Assembly: GCF_048269565.1 (NCBI RefSeq) | Contig: NZ_JBLXIK010000001.1 | Location: 1-64,000 of the forward strand | From: Maricaulis sp048269565 | GTDB lineage: Bacteria > Pseudomonadota > Alphaproteobacteria > Caulobacterales > Maricaulaceae | DNA length: 64,000 nucleotides | Direction of reading: 5' to 3' | In this document: positions 7,238 through 15,646 of the stretch, in pieces | Numbering within the stretch: the stretch's first letter is position 1 | How the letters are laid out: the number at the start of each line of letters is the position of its first letter | Made by a program: the position numbers and the translations under genes | Notes under the pieces: generated by a model | The model's database searches: none | Seen by the model: only the letters and a program-made list of their open reading frames with translations | Told to the model about the DNA's origin: nothing

Positions 7238-8863
7238 CTATTCTGCCGCTGTTTCCAGTGTCTTGCCGGCTTTTTCAAGCCGGGGTGCCGCCGCGCGGAC
7301 ATAGGGCGCGACATGGCTCTCGAAGGTCTTGAAGTTCTCGATGAACATGGCAACGAGCTTGGCGGCCTGTTCGTCATAGGCCTCGCGGTCCGACCAGGTC
7401 GAACGCGGGTCAAGGATGGCACTGTCAACGCCGTCGACGGCGATCGGCACCATGAAGCCGAAATTCGGGTCCTCACGGAAGGCGGCGGTTTTCAGCGAGC
7501 CGTCCAGCGCCGCATTGAGCAGGCCGCGCGTGGCCTTGATCGGCATGCGCTGGCCGGTGCCATAGGCGCCGCCGGTCCAGCCGGTATTGACCAGCCAGCA
7601 ATCGACATTGTGGGTCGCGATCAGCTCGCGCAGCAGGGCGCCATATTCGGCCGGGTGACGCGGCATGAAGGGGGCGCCGAAACAGGCCGAGAAAGTGGCG
7701 CTCGGCTCGGTGACACCCTTTTCGGTGCCGGCGACCTTGGCGGTATAGCCCGACAGGAAGTGATACATCGCCTGGGCCGGGGTCAGCCGGGCGATCGGCG
7801 GCATGATGCCGAAGGCGTCGCAGGTCAGCATGACCAGGTTTTTCGGATGGCCGCAGGTTCCGGTCTCGCTGGCATTGGGAATCGCGCTGAGCGGATAGGC
7901 GCCGCGGCTGTTTTCCGCCAGCGAGCCATCGTCGAGATCGAGCTCGCGGGTGACCGGATCCATCACCACATTCTCAAGCACCGTGCCCCACATTTTCGTG
8001 GTGGCGAAAATCTCCGGCTCGGCCTCGGCCGAGAGCTTGATCATCTTGGCGTAGCAGCCGCCCTCGAAATTGAACAGGCCATTGGGCGACCAGCCATGCT
8101 CGTCATCACCGACCAGGGTGCGGCTGGCATCGGCCGACAGGGTGGTCTTGCCGGTGCCCGACAGGCCGAAGAAGATCGCGGCGTCATCATCATCGCCGAC
8201 ATTGACCGAGCAATGCATCGGCATCACGCCCTTGGCCGGCAGCAGGTAGTTGAGGATGGTGAAGACCGACTTCTTGGTTTCGCCGGCATAGGAAGTGCCG
8301 CCGATCAGCACCAGCTTGCGCGTGAAGTCGACACCGATCACGGTTTCCGAACGGCAGCCATGACGCGCCGGGTCGGCCTTGAAATCGGGCAGGTTGATGA
8401 TGGTGAATTCGGCCTCGAAATCCTGGTATTCGGCTTCGGTCGGCAGGCGCAGCAAATGGCGGATGAAGAGCGAGTGCCAGGCCAGGTCATTGACGACCCG
8501 CACAGGCAGGCGATGATCCTTGTCGGCGCCGCCAAACAGCTGCTGCACATACAGGTCCTTGCCGGCCATGTGATTGCGGAAATCGGTCCACAGCGCGTCG
8601 AAATGGGCCGGGTCGATGGCGGCATTATTGTCCCACCAGACCTGGTCTTCGGTATCGGCATCGCGAACGGTGAACTTGTCCTTGGCCGAGCGGCCGGTAT
8701 GGATGCCGGTCTTGACGACCAGCGCGCCACCCTCTGCGACCTCGCCTTCACCGGCTTGAACCGCGGCCTGGTAAAGCTTGGCTTCATTCCAGTTGAGATG
8801 AACCTTGCCAGCCTGGATACCCATGGCCGCGAGGCCACCATCGTGACGCTCGGATGTCGACAT
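7238..8863 (-). CDS. pckA: phosphoenolpyruvate carboxykinase (ATP)
   Basis: The 541-residue enzyme converts oxaloacetate and ATP to phosphoenolpyruvate, CO2 and ADP, the entry to gluconeogenesis. The kinase-1a P-loop FGLSGTGKTTLSAD and the substrate region HTGRSAKDKF identify the ATP-dependent family, whose members are about 520-540 residues. The ATG (complement of 8861-8863) has a GGGGG stretch 9 nt upstream. It is transcribed alone, divergent from the DUF2891 gene, and ends at a strong terminator before the thr leader. Confidence 0.97.
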   Translation of the reverse strand: MSTSERHDGGLAAMGIQAGKVHLNWNEAKLYQAAVQAGEGEVAEGGALVVKTGIHTGRSAKDKFTVRDADTEDQVWWDNNAAIDPAHFDALWTDFRNHMAGKDLYVQQLFGGADKDHRLPVRVVNDLAWHSLFIRHLLRLPTEAEYQDFEAEFTIINLPDFKADPARHGCRSETVIGVDFTRKLVLIGGTSYAGETKKSVFTILNYLLPAKGVMPMHCSVNVGDDDDAAIFFGLSGTGKTTLSADASRTLVGDDEHGWSPNGLFNFEGGCYAKMIKLSAEAEPEIFATTKMWGTVLENVVMDPVTRELDLDDGSLAENSRGAYPLSAIPNASETGTCGHPKNLVMLTCDAFGIMPPIARLTPAQAMYHFLSGYTAKVAGTEKGVTEPSATFSACFGAPFMPRHPAEYGALLRELIATHNVDCWLVNTGWTGGAYGTGQRMPIKATRGLLNAALDGSLKTAAFREDPNFGFMVPIAVDGVDSAILDPRSTWSDREAYDEQAAKLVAMFIENFKTFESHVAPYVRAAAPRLEKAGKTLETAAE

Positions 8864-9092
8864 GTCTATAAACCCCCATTGGTCCTCTCATCTGTCGGAG
8901 AGGTCACCCTGATTGCCTGCGGCGCGCTGCGGGGCCTGCCCGCCTGGTCGGCGCGTCGTGCTTACTGTGCCGGACAAAGCAAGTGTCTTGCCAGTTCCAG
9001 CAAACCGTCATGTGATAAGGCGGTATCAGATCAACTTGGTCCAGAAAAGTCCAAAAGGCACGCCGGAAATCGCAACGAAGGGCGGAAATCTT

Positions 9093-10217
9093 ATGACAAC
9101 GCTATCCATTTTGAGCAGCATAGTTCTGATGTCGGCCGCCAGTGCTGCACAGCCGGCCGCCGTTGAAGCGGAGCCGGCGCCTCGCCTTGAGGCGCGCTTC
9201 ATGACGATGGCCCTCGATTGCGTCCAGCGCGAATACCCCAACAAGATCGGCCATGTGCTGAACTCTGACGCCGATGCGCAGACGCCGCGCCAGCTGCACC
9301 CGGCCTTTTATGGCTGTTTCGACTGGCATTCCTCGGTGCATGGCCACTGGCTGCTGGTGCGCCTGTTGCGCTCCATGCCCGATGATGCCCTGACCGCAGC
9401 GGCAACGGCGGCGCTCGACGCCAATCTGACGCCGGAGCATATCGCCGGCGAGGTCGCCTATTTCGAGGCCGAGGGCCGTGCCGCCTTCGAGCGTCCCTAT
9501 GGTCTCGCCTGGCTGTTGCAGTTGAGCGCTGAATTGCATGATTGGGATGATCCGCGGGCGCGCCGCTGGGCGCAGGCGCTGGCGCCGCTCGAACAGGTCG
9601 TCGCCGACCGGTTTTCGAGCTGGCTGCCCAATCTGGCCTATCCGATCCGGATCGGCACCCACAACCAGTCCGCCTTCGCCCTCGGTCTGGCGCTCGATTG
9701 GGCCCGCGAGACCGGCGATACCGGCCTGGAAGGGCTGATCGTTGCCAAGGCGCTGGAATTTCATGCCGGGGACCGCAATTGCCCGATCGGCTATGAGCCC
9801 TCGGGCGAGGATTTCCTCTCGCCCTGCCTGATGGAAGCCGATCTGATGCGGCGCGTGATGGCGCCGGCCGATTATGCCGAGTGGCTGCAGGGCTTCCTGC
9901 CCGACATCCCGGTCGATGGGTCGGCTGACTGGCTGACGCCCGGCATCGTGCTCGACGCCACAGACGGCAAGCTGGTCCATCTCGACGGCGTCAACCTGTC
10001 GCGCGCCTGGGCGCTGGAGGGCATTGCCTCGGCACTGCCGGACAGCGATCCGCGCCGCGCCGCCCTGCTTGCGGCTGCCGCGGTGCATACCGAGGTCGGC
10101 ACGCAATCGGTCAATGGCGAGGATTATGCCGGCGGCCACTGGCTCGCCAGCTTCGCGACCTATCTGGTCACCGGGCGCGGCCTGGAAGCCCCGGCCTGGC
10201 GCGAACTGCCGCAATAG
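9093..10217 (+). CDS. DUF2891-family secreted protein
   Basis: The 374-residue product matches DUF2891 through the conserved block HPAFYGCFDWHSSVHGHW and a mostly alpha-helical, Trp-rich body, possibly an alpha/alpha toroid. The N-terminus, MTTLSILSSIVLMSAASAA, looks like a signal peptide, so the protein is probably periplasmic. The family function is not established. I chose the ATG at 9093 because it places the signal peptide at the start; the frame is open to 8913, but that extension is compositionally poor. The upstream 229 bp is shared with divergent pckA. Confidence 0.8.
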   Translation: MTTLSILSSIVLMSAASAAQPAAVEAEPAPRLEARFMTMALDCVQREYPNKIGHVLNSDADAQTPRQLHPAFYGCFDWHSSVHGHWLLVRLLRSMPDDALTAAATAALDANLTPEHIAGEVAYFEAEGRAAFERPYGLAWLLQLSAELHDWDDPRARRWAQALAPLEQVVADRFSSWLPNLAYPIRIGTHNQSAFALGLALDWARETGDTGLEGLIVAKALEFHAGDRNCPIGYEPSGEDFLSPCLMEADLMRRVMAPADYAEWLQGFLPDIPVDGSADWLTPGIVLDATDGKLVHLDGVNLSRAWALEGIASALPDSDPRRAALLAAAAVHTEVGTQSVNGEDYAGGHWLASFATYLVTGRGLEAPAWRELPQ

Positions 10218-10235
10218 GCATCATTCAGGCAGGGG

Positions 10236-11129
10236 TCACTCAGGCAGCGGAATATGTTCGGTTTCGCCGGCGGGCAGGGTGAAGCGCCCGTCCGCCGGGA
10301 AGCCGGCCGCGCCCGCGTCTGACCAATCGGCCTTGGCCTGCGTCAGCCGGTCGGCATCGCTGGCCACGAAGTTCCAGAAAATCTGGCGCTCGCCCAGCCC
10401 GGCGCCGCCGCACAGCATCACGATACTGTCGACACTGGCGGCGAGGGTGGGCGTGGTACCCGGCGTCAGCACCGCCATTTCGCCCGCCTGCAGCGCCTCG
10501 CCGTCGAGCGTGGCCTCGCCGCTGACCAGATAGACCGCGCGCTCCTCATGTTCGATATCGAGCTCGACGCGCGATCCGGCCGGCAGGGCGCCGTGCAGGT
10601 AGAAAATCGGCGAGAACACCTCGACCGGTGCCTCCTGCCCCCAGGCGGTGCCAAGAATCAGGCGGAAACGGGCGCCATCGCGCTCGAAGTCCGGCAGGCT
10701 CGCGGCGGGGTGATGGTGAAAGGCCGGGGCGATATCCTCGGAGCCTTCGGGCAGGGCGACCCAGGTCTGGATTCCATAAAGGGCATGGCCGTCCGCGCGT
10801 TCCGGGTCGGGCGTGCGCTCGGAATGGACCACGCCGCGGCCGGCGGTCATCCAGTTGACATCGCCGGGCCGGATGACGGCGTCGACGCCGAGACTGTCCT
10901 GGTGGCGCAGGGCGCCCTCGAACAGATAGGTCACGGTTGCCAGCCCGATATGCGGGTGGGGCCGGACATCGATTCCGTGGCCCGGCGCAAAGCTCGCCGG
11001 CCCCATCTGGTCGAAAAAGATGAAGGGGCCGACCATGCGCTGACGCGGTGCCGGCAATACCCGCCGCACCTCAAATCCACCGAGATCACGGCTGCGGCCC
11101 TCAATCCTGCGTGCGATCATTGCCGACAT
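10236..11129 (-). CDS. pirin family protein
   Basis: The 297-residue bicupin has the pirin N-terminal block (GPFIFFDQMGP, then HPHIGLATVTYLFEG) with the iron-binding His residues, and a C-terminal cupin ending with the helix IFWNFVAS. Bacterial pirins include quercetin dioxygenases and redox-linked regulators of central metabolism; the role here is not inferable. The gene is convergent with the DUF2891 gene and divergent from the M28 peptidase, with a 94-bp intergenic region that carries two overlapping 10-bp palindromes. Confidence 0.9.
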   Translation of the reverse strand: MSAMIARRIEGRSRDLGGFEVRRVLPAPRQRMVGPFIFFDQMGPASFAPGHGIDVRPHPHIGLATVTYLFEGALRHQDSLGVDAVIRPGDVNWMTAGRGVVHSERTPDPERADGHALYGIQTWVALPEGSEDIAPAFHHHPAASLPDFERDGARFRLILGTAWGQEAPVEVFSPIFYLHGALPAGSRVELDIEHEERAVYLVSGEATLDGEALQAGEMAVLTPGTTPTLAASVDSIVMLCGGAGLGERQIFWNFVASDADRLTQAKADWSDAGAAGFPADGRFTLPAGETEHIPLPE

Positions 11130-11153
11130 TGTGATGGCTCCATCTGCTTCAGA

Positions 11154-11170
11154 TTGACGTCAAGCGCTTG
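11154..11170. promoter_or_regulatory. overlapping palindromes in the pirin / M28 peptidase divergent promoter region
   Basis: TTGACGTCAA (11154-11163) and CAAGCGCTTG (11161-11170) are perfect 10-bp palindromes sharing three bases. Their position between two divergent genes suggests an operator, but no regulator is identified. Confidence 0.35.
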
Positions 11171-11223
11171 CACGACGCGCTTCAACTCTCATAGTGCCTG
11201 CATCTATTTGTGGGGAGGTTTTT

Positions 11224-12651
11224 ATGAAATCAATCATCGCAGGCGCCGCGGCCCTGATGTTGGCCGGCTCTGCCCTTGCCCAGGACGCGTTCGAGATCGA
11301 TCCGGCCCAGGCCGAGACCGCCGAAGCCCTGATGGCCCAGGCGCTTGACAGTGATCTGGCCTGGTCGATCGTCGAATCGCTGACCACCGAGGTCGGGCCG
11401 CGCCTGGCCGGGTCGGAAGCGGAAGAACGCGCCCGCGCCTGGGGCGAGGCGCTGGGGCAATCGCTCAGCTTTGACAGCGTCACGGTCGAGCCCTTCACCA
11501 TGCCGTTCTGGGAGCGTGGCGAGCTCGAGATCTCGATCACCTCCCCCTATGAGATGGCGCTGCACGGCACGGCGCTGGGCGGTTCCGGCCGCTCGCCCAT
11601 CCTGCGCGCGATCAATTCCGATGTCGTGTATTTCCGCAATGTCGACGCCCTGACCGCCGCCGCGGACGGCTCGCTGGAGGGCAAGATCGCCTTTGTCGAT
11701 GGTGATCCGATGGTCGCCACCCAGACCGGTGCCGGTTACGGCCCGGCCAATCAGCGCCGCCGCATTGGTTGGCAACATGCCGAACGCGCCGGTGCCGACG
11801 CCATCGTCGTGCGCTCGGTCGGCTCGGATTATCACCGCAATCCGCATACCGGCATGATCAGCTCGATGGATGGCGACTGGGCCAGCATCCCGGTGATCGC
11901 GATTTCCAATCCCGATGCCGACCATCTGCGCCGACTGCACAATAATGGCTCGCCGCTGGCGATGCATCTGCGCGCGACGCCCGGCTGGCATGGCGAAGTG
12001 ACCAGCGGCAATGTCGTGCTCGACATTGTCGGCAGTGAGCTGCCCGACGAGATCGTGCTGATCGGTGGCCATCTCGACAGCTGGGATCTGGGTACCGGTG
12101 CGATTGATGACGGGGCTGGCGTCGCCATCACCGTCGCCGCTGCCGAACTGATTGCGCAATTGCCCGAGCGTCCGCGCCGCACCATCCGCGTCGTCATGTT
12201 CGGGGCCGAAGAGGTCGGCCTTCTGGGCGCTCGCGCCTATGCCGAACAGCATGCCGGCGAACTCGGCAATCACGTGATGGCGACCGAATCCGACTTTGGC
12301 GCCGGTCGCATCTGGCAGCTTGTCTCCAATGTCGATGCCGGCGCCAATCCGGCGATCGACGCCATGGGCCAGATCCTGACGCCGCTGGGGATATTGCGCG
12401 GTGGCAGCGAAGTGCCGGGCGGCGGGCCTGACATCATCCCGATGGCGATGCAGGGCGTGCCGACCGTGCGTCTCAACCAGGACGGTATGGATTATTTCGA
12501 TCTGCACCACACGCCGGACGATACGCTCGACAAGATCGATCCCGACGCCCTGGCCCAGAATGTCGCCGCCTATGCGGCGCTGGTCTATCTGGCCGCCAAT
12601 ATGGATGTCGAATTCCGCACGTCCGCCGAAGAGGCTGCGGCGGAAGAATAG
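11224..12651 (+). CDS. M28-family zinc aminopeptidase, secreted
   Basis: The 475-residue protein has a signal peptide (MKSIIAGAAALMLAGSALA), a PA-domain-like middle and an M28 catalytic domain. The di-zinc ligands are visible in GGHLDSWDLGTGAIDDGAG (His, Asp), FGAEEVGLLG (catalytic and zinc Glu) and DLHHTPDDT (final His). It probably removes N-terminal residues from peptides in the periplasm or outside the cell, and fits a marine peptide-scavenging lifestyle together with the S9 peptidase and proline iminopeptidase in this window. The start is the ATG 7 nt after GGGGAGG. Confidence 0.93.
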   Translation: MKSIIAGAAALMLAGSALAQDAFEIDPAQAETAEALMAQALDSDLAWSIVESLTTEVGPRLAGSEAEERARAWGEALGQSLSFDSVTVEPFTMPFWERGELEISITSPYEMALHGTALGGSGRSPILRAINSDVVYFRNVDALTAAADGSLEGKIAFVDGDPMVATQTGAGYGPANQRRRIGWQHAERAGADAIVVRSVGSDYHRNPHTGMISSMDGDWASIPVIAISNPDADHLRRLHNNGSPLAMHLRATPGWHGEVTSGNVVLDIVGSELPDEIVLIGGHLDSWDLGTGAIDDGAGVAITVAAAELIAQLPERPRRTIRVVMFGAEEVGLLGARAYAEQHAGELGNHVMATESDFGAGRIWQLVSNVDAGANPAIDAMGQILTPLGILRGGSEVPGGGPDIIPMAMQGVPTVRLNQDGMDYFDLHHTPDDTLDKIDPDALAQNVAAYAALVYLAANMDVEFRTSAEEAAAEE

Positions 12652-12683
12652 ACGCGCCGGCTGTTATGGCCGGCATGACGGAA

Positions 12684-12718
12684 CGGCAGGCCCCCGGCGA
12701 TTGACCGAAGGCCTGCCG
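12684..12718 (+). terminator. possible hairpin terminator after the M28 peptidase
   Basis: CGGCAGGC (12684-12691) pairs with GCCTGCCG (12711-12718) across a 19-nt loop. There is no T-run, so termination is uncertain. Confidence 0.3.
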
Positions 12719-12741
12719 GCCCCGCAAGTCCGGAGGCGCCG

Positions 12742-13173
12742 ATGAATATCAAGCAAGCTGCGGCCCTCAGCGGCCTGTCCGCCAAGACGATCCGCTATTA
12801 TGAGAGCATCGGCCTGGTCTCGCCGCCCCGGGCGGAGAATGGCTATCGCGATTACCGCGAGAGCGATCTTCACCAGCTCGGTTTTCTGGCCCGCGCCCGG
12901 GCGCTGGGCTTCCCGATCGAGGACTGCCGGCATCTGCTCTCGCTCGATGGCGATGCCTCGCGCTCCAGCAGCGAGGTGAAGGCGCTGGCGCAGCAGCATA
13001 TCCGCCAGATCGGCGACAGGATTGCCGAGCTCAAGGCGATGCGCGCGACCTTGCAGAAACTAGCCAGCGCCTGTCATGGCGATGACCGGCCGGATTGCCC
13101 GATCATCGATGAGTTGTCGGGGCTTGAGCCCGCCGCCTGCGGAGCGTCGGGCGAGACGCTGCCGGACGATTGA
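12742..13173 (+). CDS. cueR: CueR, Cu(I)-responsive MerR-family regulator
   Basis: The 143-residue protein has the MerR winged-helix N-terminus (SAKTIRYYESIGLVSPPRAENGYR), a dimerisation helix and the CueR metal loop: Cys in SACHGDD and the following Cys in RPDCPIID, the pair that binds Cu(I). CueR sits on its promoter and untwists it when copper binds, activating copper export. Its target is directly downstream: a classic CueR box precedes the P-type ATPase. GGAGG precedes the ATG by six bases. Confidence 0.95.
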   Translation: MNIKQAAALSGLSAKTIRYYESIGLVSPPRAENGYRDYRESDLHQLGFLARARALGFPIEDCRHLLSLDGDASRSSSEVKALAQQHIRQIGDRIAELKAMRATLQKLASACHGDDRPDCPIIDELSGLEPAACGASGETLPDD

Positions 13174-13182
13174 TTTTGCCGC

Positions 13183-13213
13183 TTGACCTTCCAGTGGCTG
13201 GAAGGATTACACC
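13183..13213 (+). promoter_or_regulatory. CueR-regulated promoter of the copper ATPase
   Basis: A -35 TTGACC (13183-13188) and a -10-like TACACC (13208-13213) are separated by 19 bp. They hold the CueR dyad ACCTTCC...GGAAGG. The overlong 19-bp spacer and the dyad match the E. coli copA promoter layout. This places the in-frame ATG at 13183 of the next ORF inside the promoter and so excludes it as a start. Confidence 0.9.
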
Positions 13214-13242
13214 GGGTGCCAGAACTCACAAAAGGCACCGTC

Positions 13243-15606
13243 ATGACGGCCGATCGTCACGAAAAAACTTCATCTTGCTGCGGCGGCGCGGAGCATGGCC
13301 ATGGCAAGCCGGCCATCGATCCGGTCTGTGGCATGAGCGTCGATACGGCCGCCGGCAAGCCGCAATTCGAACATTACGGCACCACCTGGCATTTCTGCTC
13401 GACGCGCTGCCATGACCGTTTCGCCGCCGAGCCGGAGCACTTCCTGAGCGGCGCCCACCGTCAAGCCGAGACCGAGGTCCCCGCCGGCACGCAATATACC
13501 TGCCCGATGCACCCGGAAATCATCCAGGTTGGACCGGGGAGCTGCCCGATCTGTGGCATGGCGCTGGAGCCGATGGGCGTGCCGGCCGGCGATGAAGGCC
13601 CGAATCCGGAACTGGTCGATTTCCGCCGCCGTTTCATCCTCGGCAGCCTTCTGACGGGTCCGCTCCTGCTGCTGGCCATGGGCCCGATGATCGGCCTTGG
13701 TTTTGCGCGCGAATTCGTCGGTGAGGGCGCGGCCCTGTGGCTCGAACTCGCCCTGGCAACGCCGGTGGTGCTGTGGGCCGGCTGGCCCTTCCTGCAACGC
13801 GGCGCGCAATCATTGCGCTCCGGCCATCTCAACATGTTCACCCTGATTGCGCTGGGGGTCAGTGCGGCCTGGCTCTACAGCGTCACCGCGGTGCTCTTCC
13901 CGGGCATTTTCCCGGCGGAATTCCGCCATATGGGCGGTCATGTAGCGGTGTATTTTGAAGCCGCGGCCGTCATCATCGTCCTCGTCCTGCTCGGCCAGAT
14001 CCTTGAACTCGGCGCGCGCGAACGCACCGGCTCGGCGATCCGCGCCCTGCTCGATCTGGCACCGAAGACGGCGCGCATCATCCGCGAGGACGGCACCGAG
14101 GCCGAGATCGCGCTCGACAGCGTCATGGTCGGCGACCGGCTGCGGGTGCGTCCCGGCGAGAAACTCCCGGTCGACGGGCTGGTCGTTTCCGGCCATTCCT
14201 CGGTCGACGAATCCATGCTGACCGGCGAGGCCCTGCCGGTCGAGAAGGGGGAGGGCGACAGCGTCACCGGCGCCACGATCAATGGCTCCGGCGGGCTGGT
14301 GGTCGAGGCCAGGCGTGTCGGCGCCGACAGCGTGCTCAGCCAGATCGTCGAGATGGTCGCCAGGGCGCAGCGCAGCCGCGCCCCGATCCAGAAATTCGCC
14401 GACATCGTCGCCGGCTGGTTCGTTCCCGCCGTGATCGGTGTCGCCTTTCTCGCCTTTATCGGCTGGTCGCTCTGGTCGCCGCCGCCGGCCATGGCGCATG
14501 CGCTGATCGCGGCCGTCTCGGTGCTGATCATTGCCTGTCCCTGCGCGCTGGGGCTGGCGACGCCGATGTCGATCATGACCGCAGCCGGGCGCGGCGCCCA
14601 GGCGGGCGTTCTGATCCGCGATGCCGAGGCGCTGGAGCGGTTCGAAAAGGTCGACACGCTGCTGGTCGACAAGACCGGAACGCTCACCCTGGGCAAGCCG
14701 GCGCTGGTGGGCGTGCAAGCCGCCGCCGGTCATTCGCAGGATGCCGTGCTCGGCTTGGCCGCCGCGCTCGAGCGCGGCTCGGAGCACCCGCTCGCCAATG
14801 CCATCCTGAACGGCGCCGAGGCGAAAGGGCTGCGCCTGCAGCCGATCGAGGACTTCCAGTCCGTTACCGGCAAGGGCGTGACCGGCCGTGCCGGTGGACA
14901 CAAGCTGGCGCTCGGCAATCTGGCCCTGATGAGCGATCTCGGGATCGATCCGGCGGCCCTCCAGGCGGATGCCGATGCACGCCGCGATGCCGGCGAGACC
15001 GTGATCTTCCTCGCCATCGACAAGGCCTGTGCCGGCTTCATCGCCGTCGCCGACCCGATCAAGGACACCACACGCGCTGCGCTCGAGGATCTGGCCGCCG
15101 CCGGCATCCGCGTCATCATGGCGACCGGCGATAATGAACGCACGGCGAAGGCCGTCGCCACCCAACTCGGCATCGCCGAATTCCATGCCGGCGTGATGCC
15201 GGCCGACAAGGCAAAGCTGATCGCGGACCTCCAGGCCGCCGGCCACCGGGTCGCCATGGCGGGAGACGGGGTCAATGATGCCCCGGCGCTGGCGCGCGCC
15301 GATGTCGGCATCGCGATGGGCACGGGTGCCGATGTCGCGATCGAGAGCGCCGGCATCACGCTGGTGAAGGGCGATCTGACCGGCATTGTCCGCGCCCGCC
15401 ATCTGGCGAGGGCGACGATGCGCAATATCCGCCAGAACCTGTTCTTCGCCATGATTTACAATGCGGCCGGGGTTCCGGTGGCGGCAGGAATTCTCTATCC
15501 GGTGTTCGGCATTCTGATCTCGCCGATGTTCGCCGCCGCGGCCATGAGCCTGTCCTCGGTTTCGGTGATTTCCAACGCGTTGCGTCTGCGCAGCGTCAAA
15601 CTCTGA
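13243..15606 (+). CDS. copper-translocating P1B-type ATPase
   Basis: The 787-residue inner-membrane pump exports copper at the cost of ATP. The N-terminus carries a YHS-like domain (DPVCGMSVDTAAGK...HFCSTRCHDRF) and a heavy-metal-binding segment (YTCPMHPEI...SCPICGMALEP) in place of the usual GMTCxxC HMA domain. The transmembrane CPC motif (ACPCALGLATP), the phosphorylation loop DKTGTLT and the hinge GDGVNDAPA are intact. The start is the ATG at 13243, with AAAGG 7 nt upstream and a CueR promoter ahead. It leads the copper operon with the multicopper oxidase and CopB. Confidence 0.95.
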   Translation: MTADRHEKTSSCCGGAEHGHGKPAIDPVCGMSVDTAAGKPQFEHYGTTWHFCSTRCHDRFAAEPEHFLSGAHRQAETEVPAGTQYTCPMHPEIIQVGPGSCPICGMALEPMGVPAGDEGPNPELVDFRRRFILGSLLTGPLLLLAMGPMIGLGFAREFVGEGAALWLELALATPVVLWAGWPFLQRGAQSLRSGHLNMFTLIALGVSAAWLYSVTAVLFPGIFPAEFRHMGGHVAVYFEAAAVIIVLVLLGQILELGARERTGSAIRALLDLAPKTARIIREDGTEAEIALDSVMVGDRLRVRPGEKLPVDGLVVSGHSSVDESMLTGEALPVEKGEGDSVTGATINGSGGLVVEARRVGADSVLSQIVEMVARAQRSRAPIQKFADIVAGWFVPAVIGVAFLAFIGWSLWSPPPAMAHALIAAVSVLIIACPCALGLATPMSIMTAAGRGAQAGVLIRDAEALERFEKVDTLLVDKTGTLTLGKPALVGVQAAAGHSQDAVLGLAAALERGSEHPLANAILNGAEAKGLRLQPIEDFQSVTGKGVTGRAGGHKLALGNLALMSDLGIDPAALQADADARRDAGETVIFLAIDKACAGFIAVADPIKDTTRAALEDLAAAGIRVIMATGDNERTAKAVATQLGIAEFHAGVMPADKAKLIADLQAAGHRVAMAGDGVNDAPALARADVGIAMGTGADVAIESAGITLVKGDLTGIVRARHLARATMRNIRQNLFFAMIYNAAGVPVAAGILYPVFGILISPMFAAAAMSLSSVSVISNALRLRSVKL

Positions 15607-15646
15607 TGTGGAGCCGGCAGCGGCTCGCGAGTAAAAGGTAAGAAGC

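Noticed and set aside
13183..13242. Extended N-terminus of the copper ATPase from the ATG at 13183
   Set aside because: This ATG lies on the -35 element of the CueR promoter, so it cannot be in the transcript.
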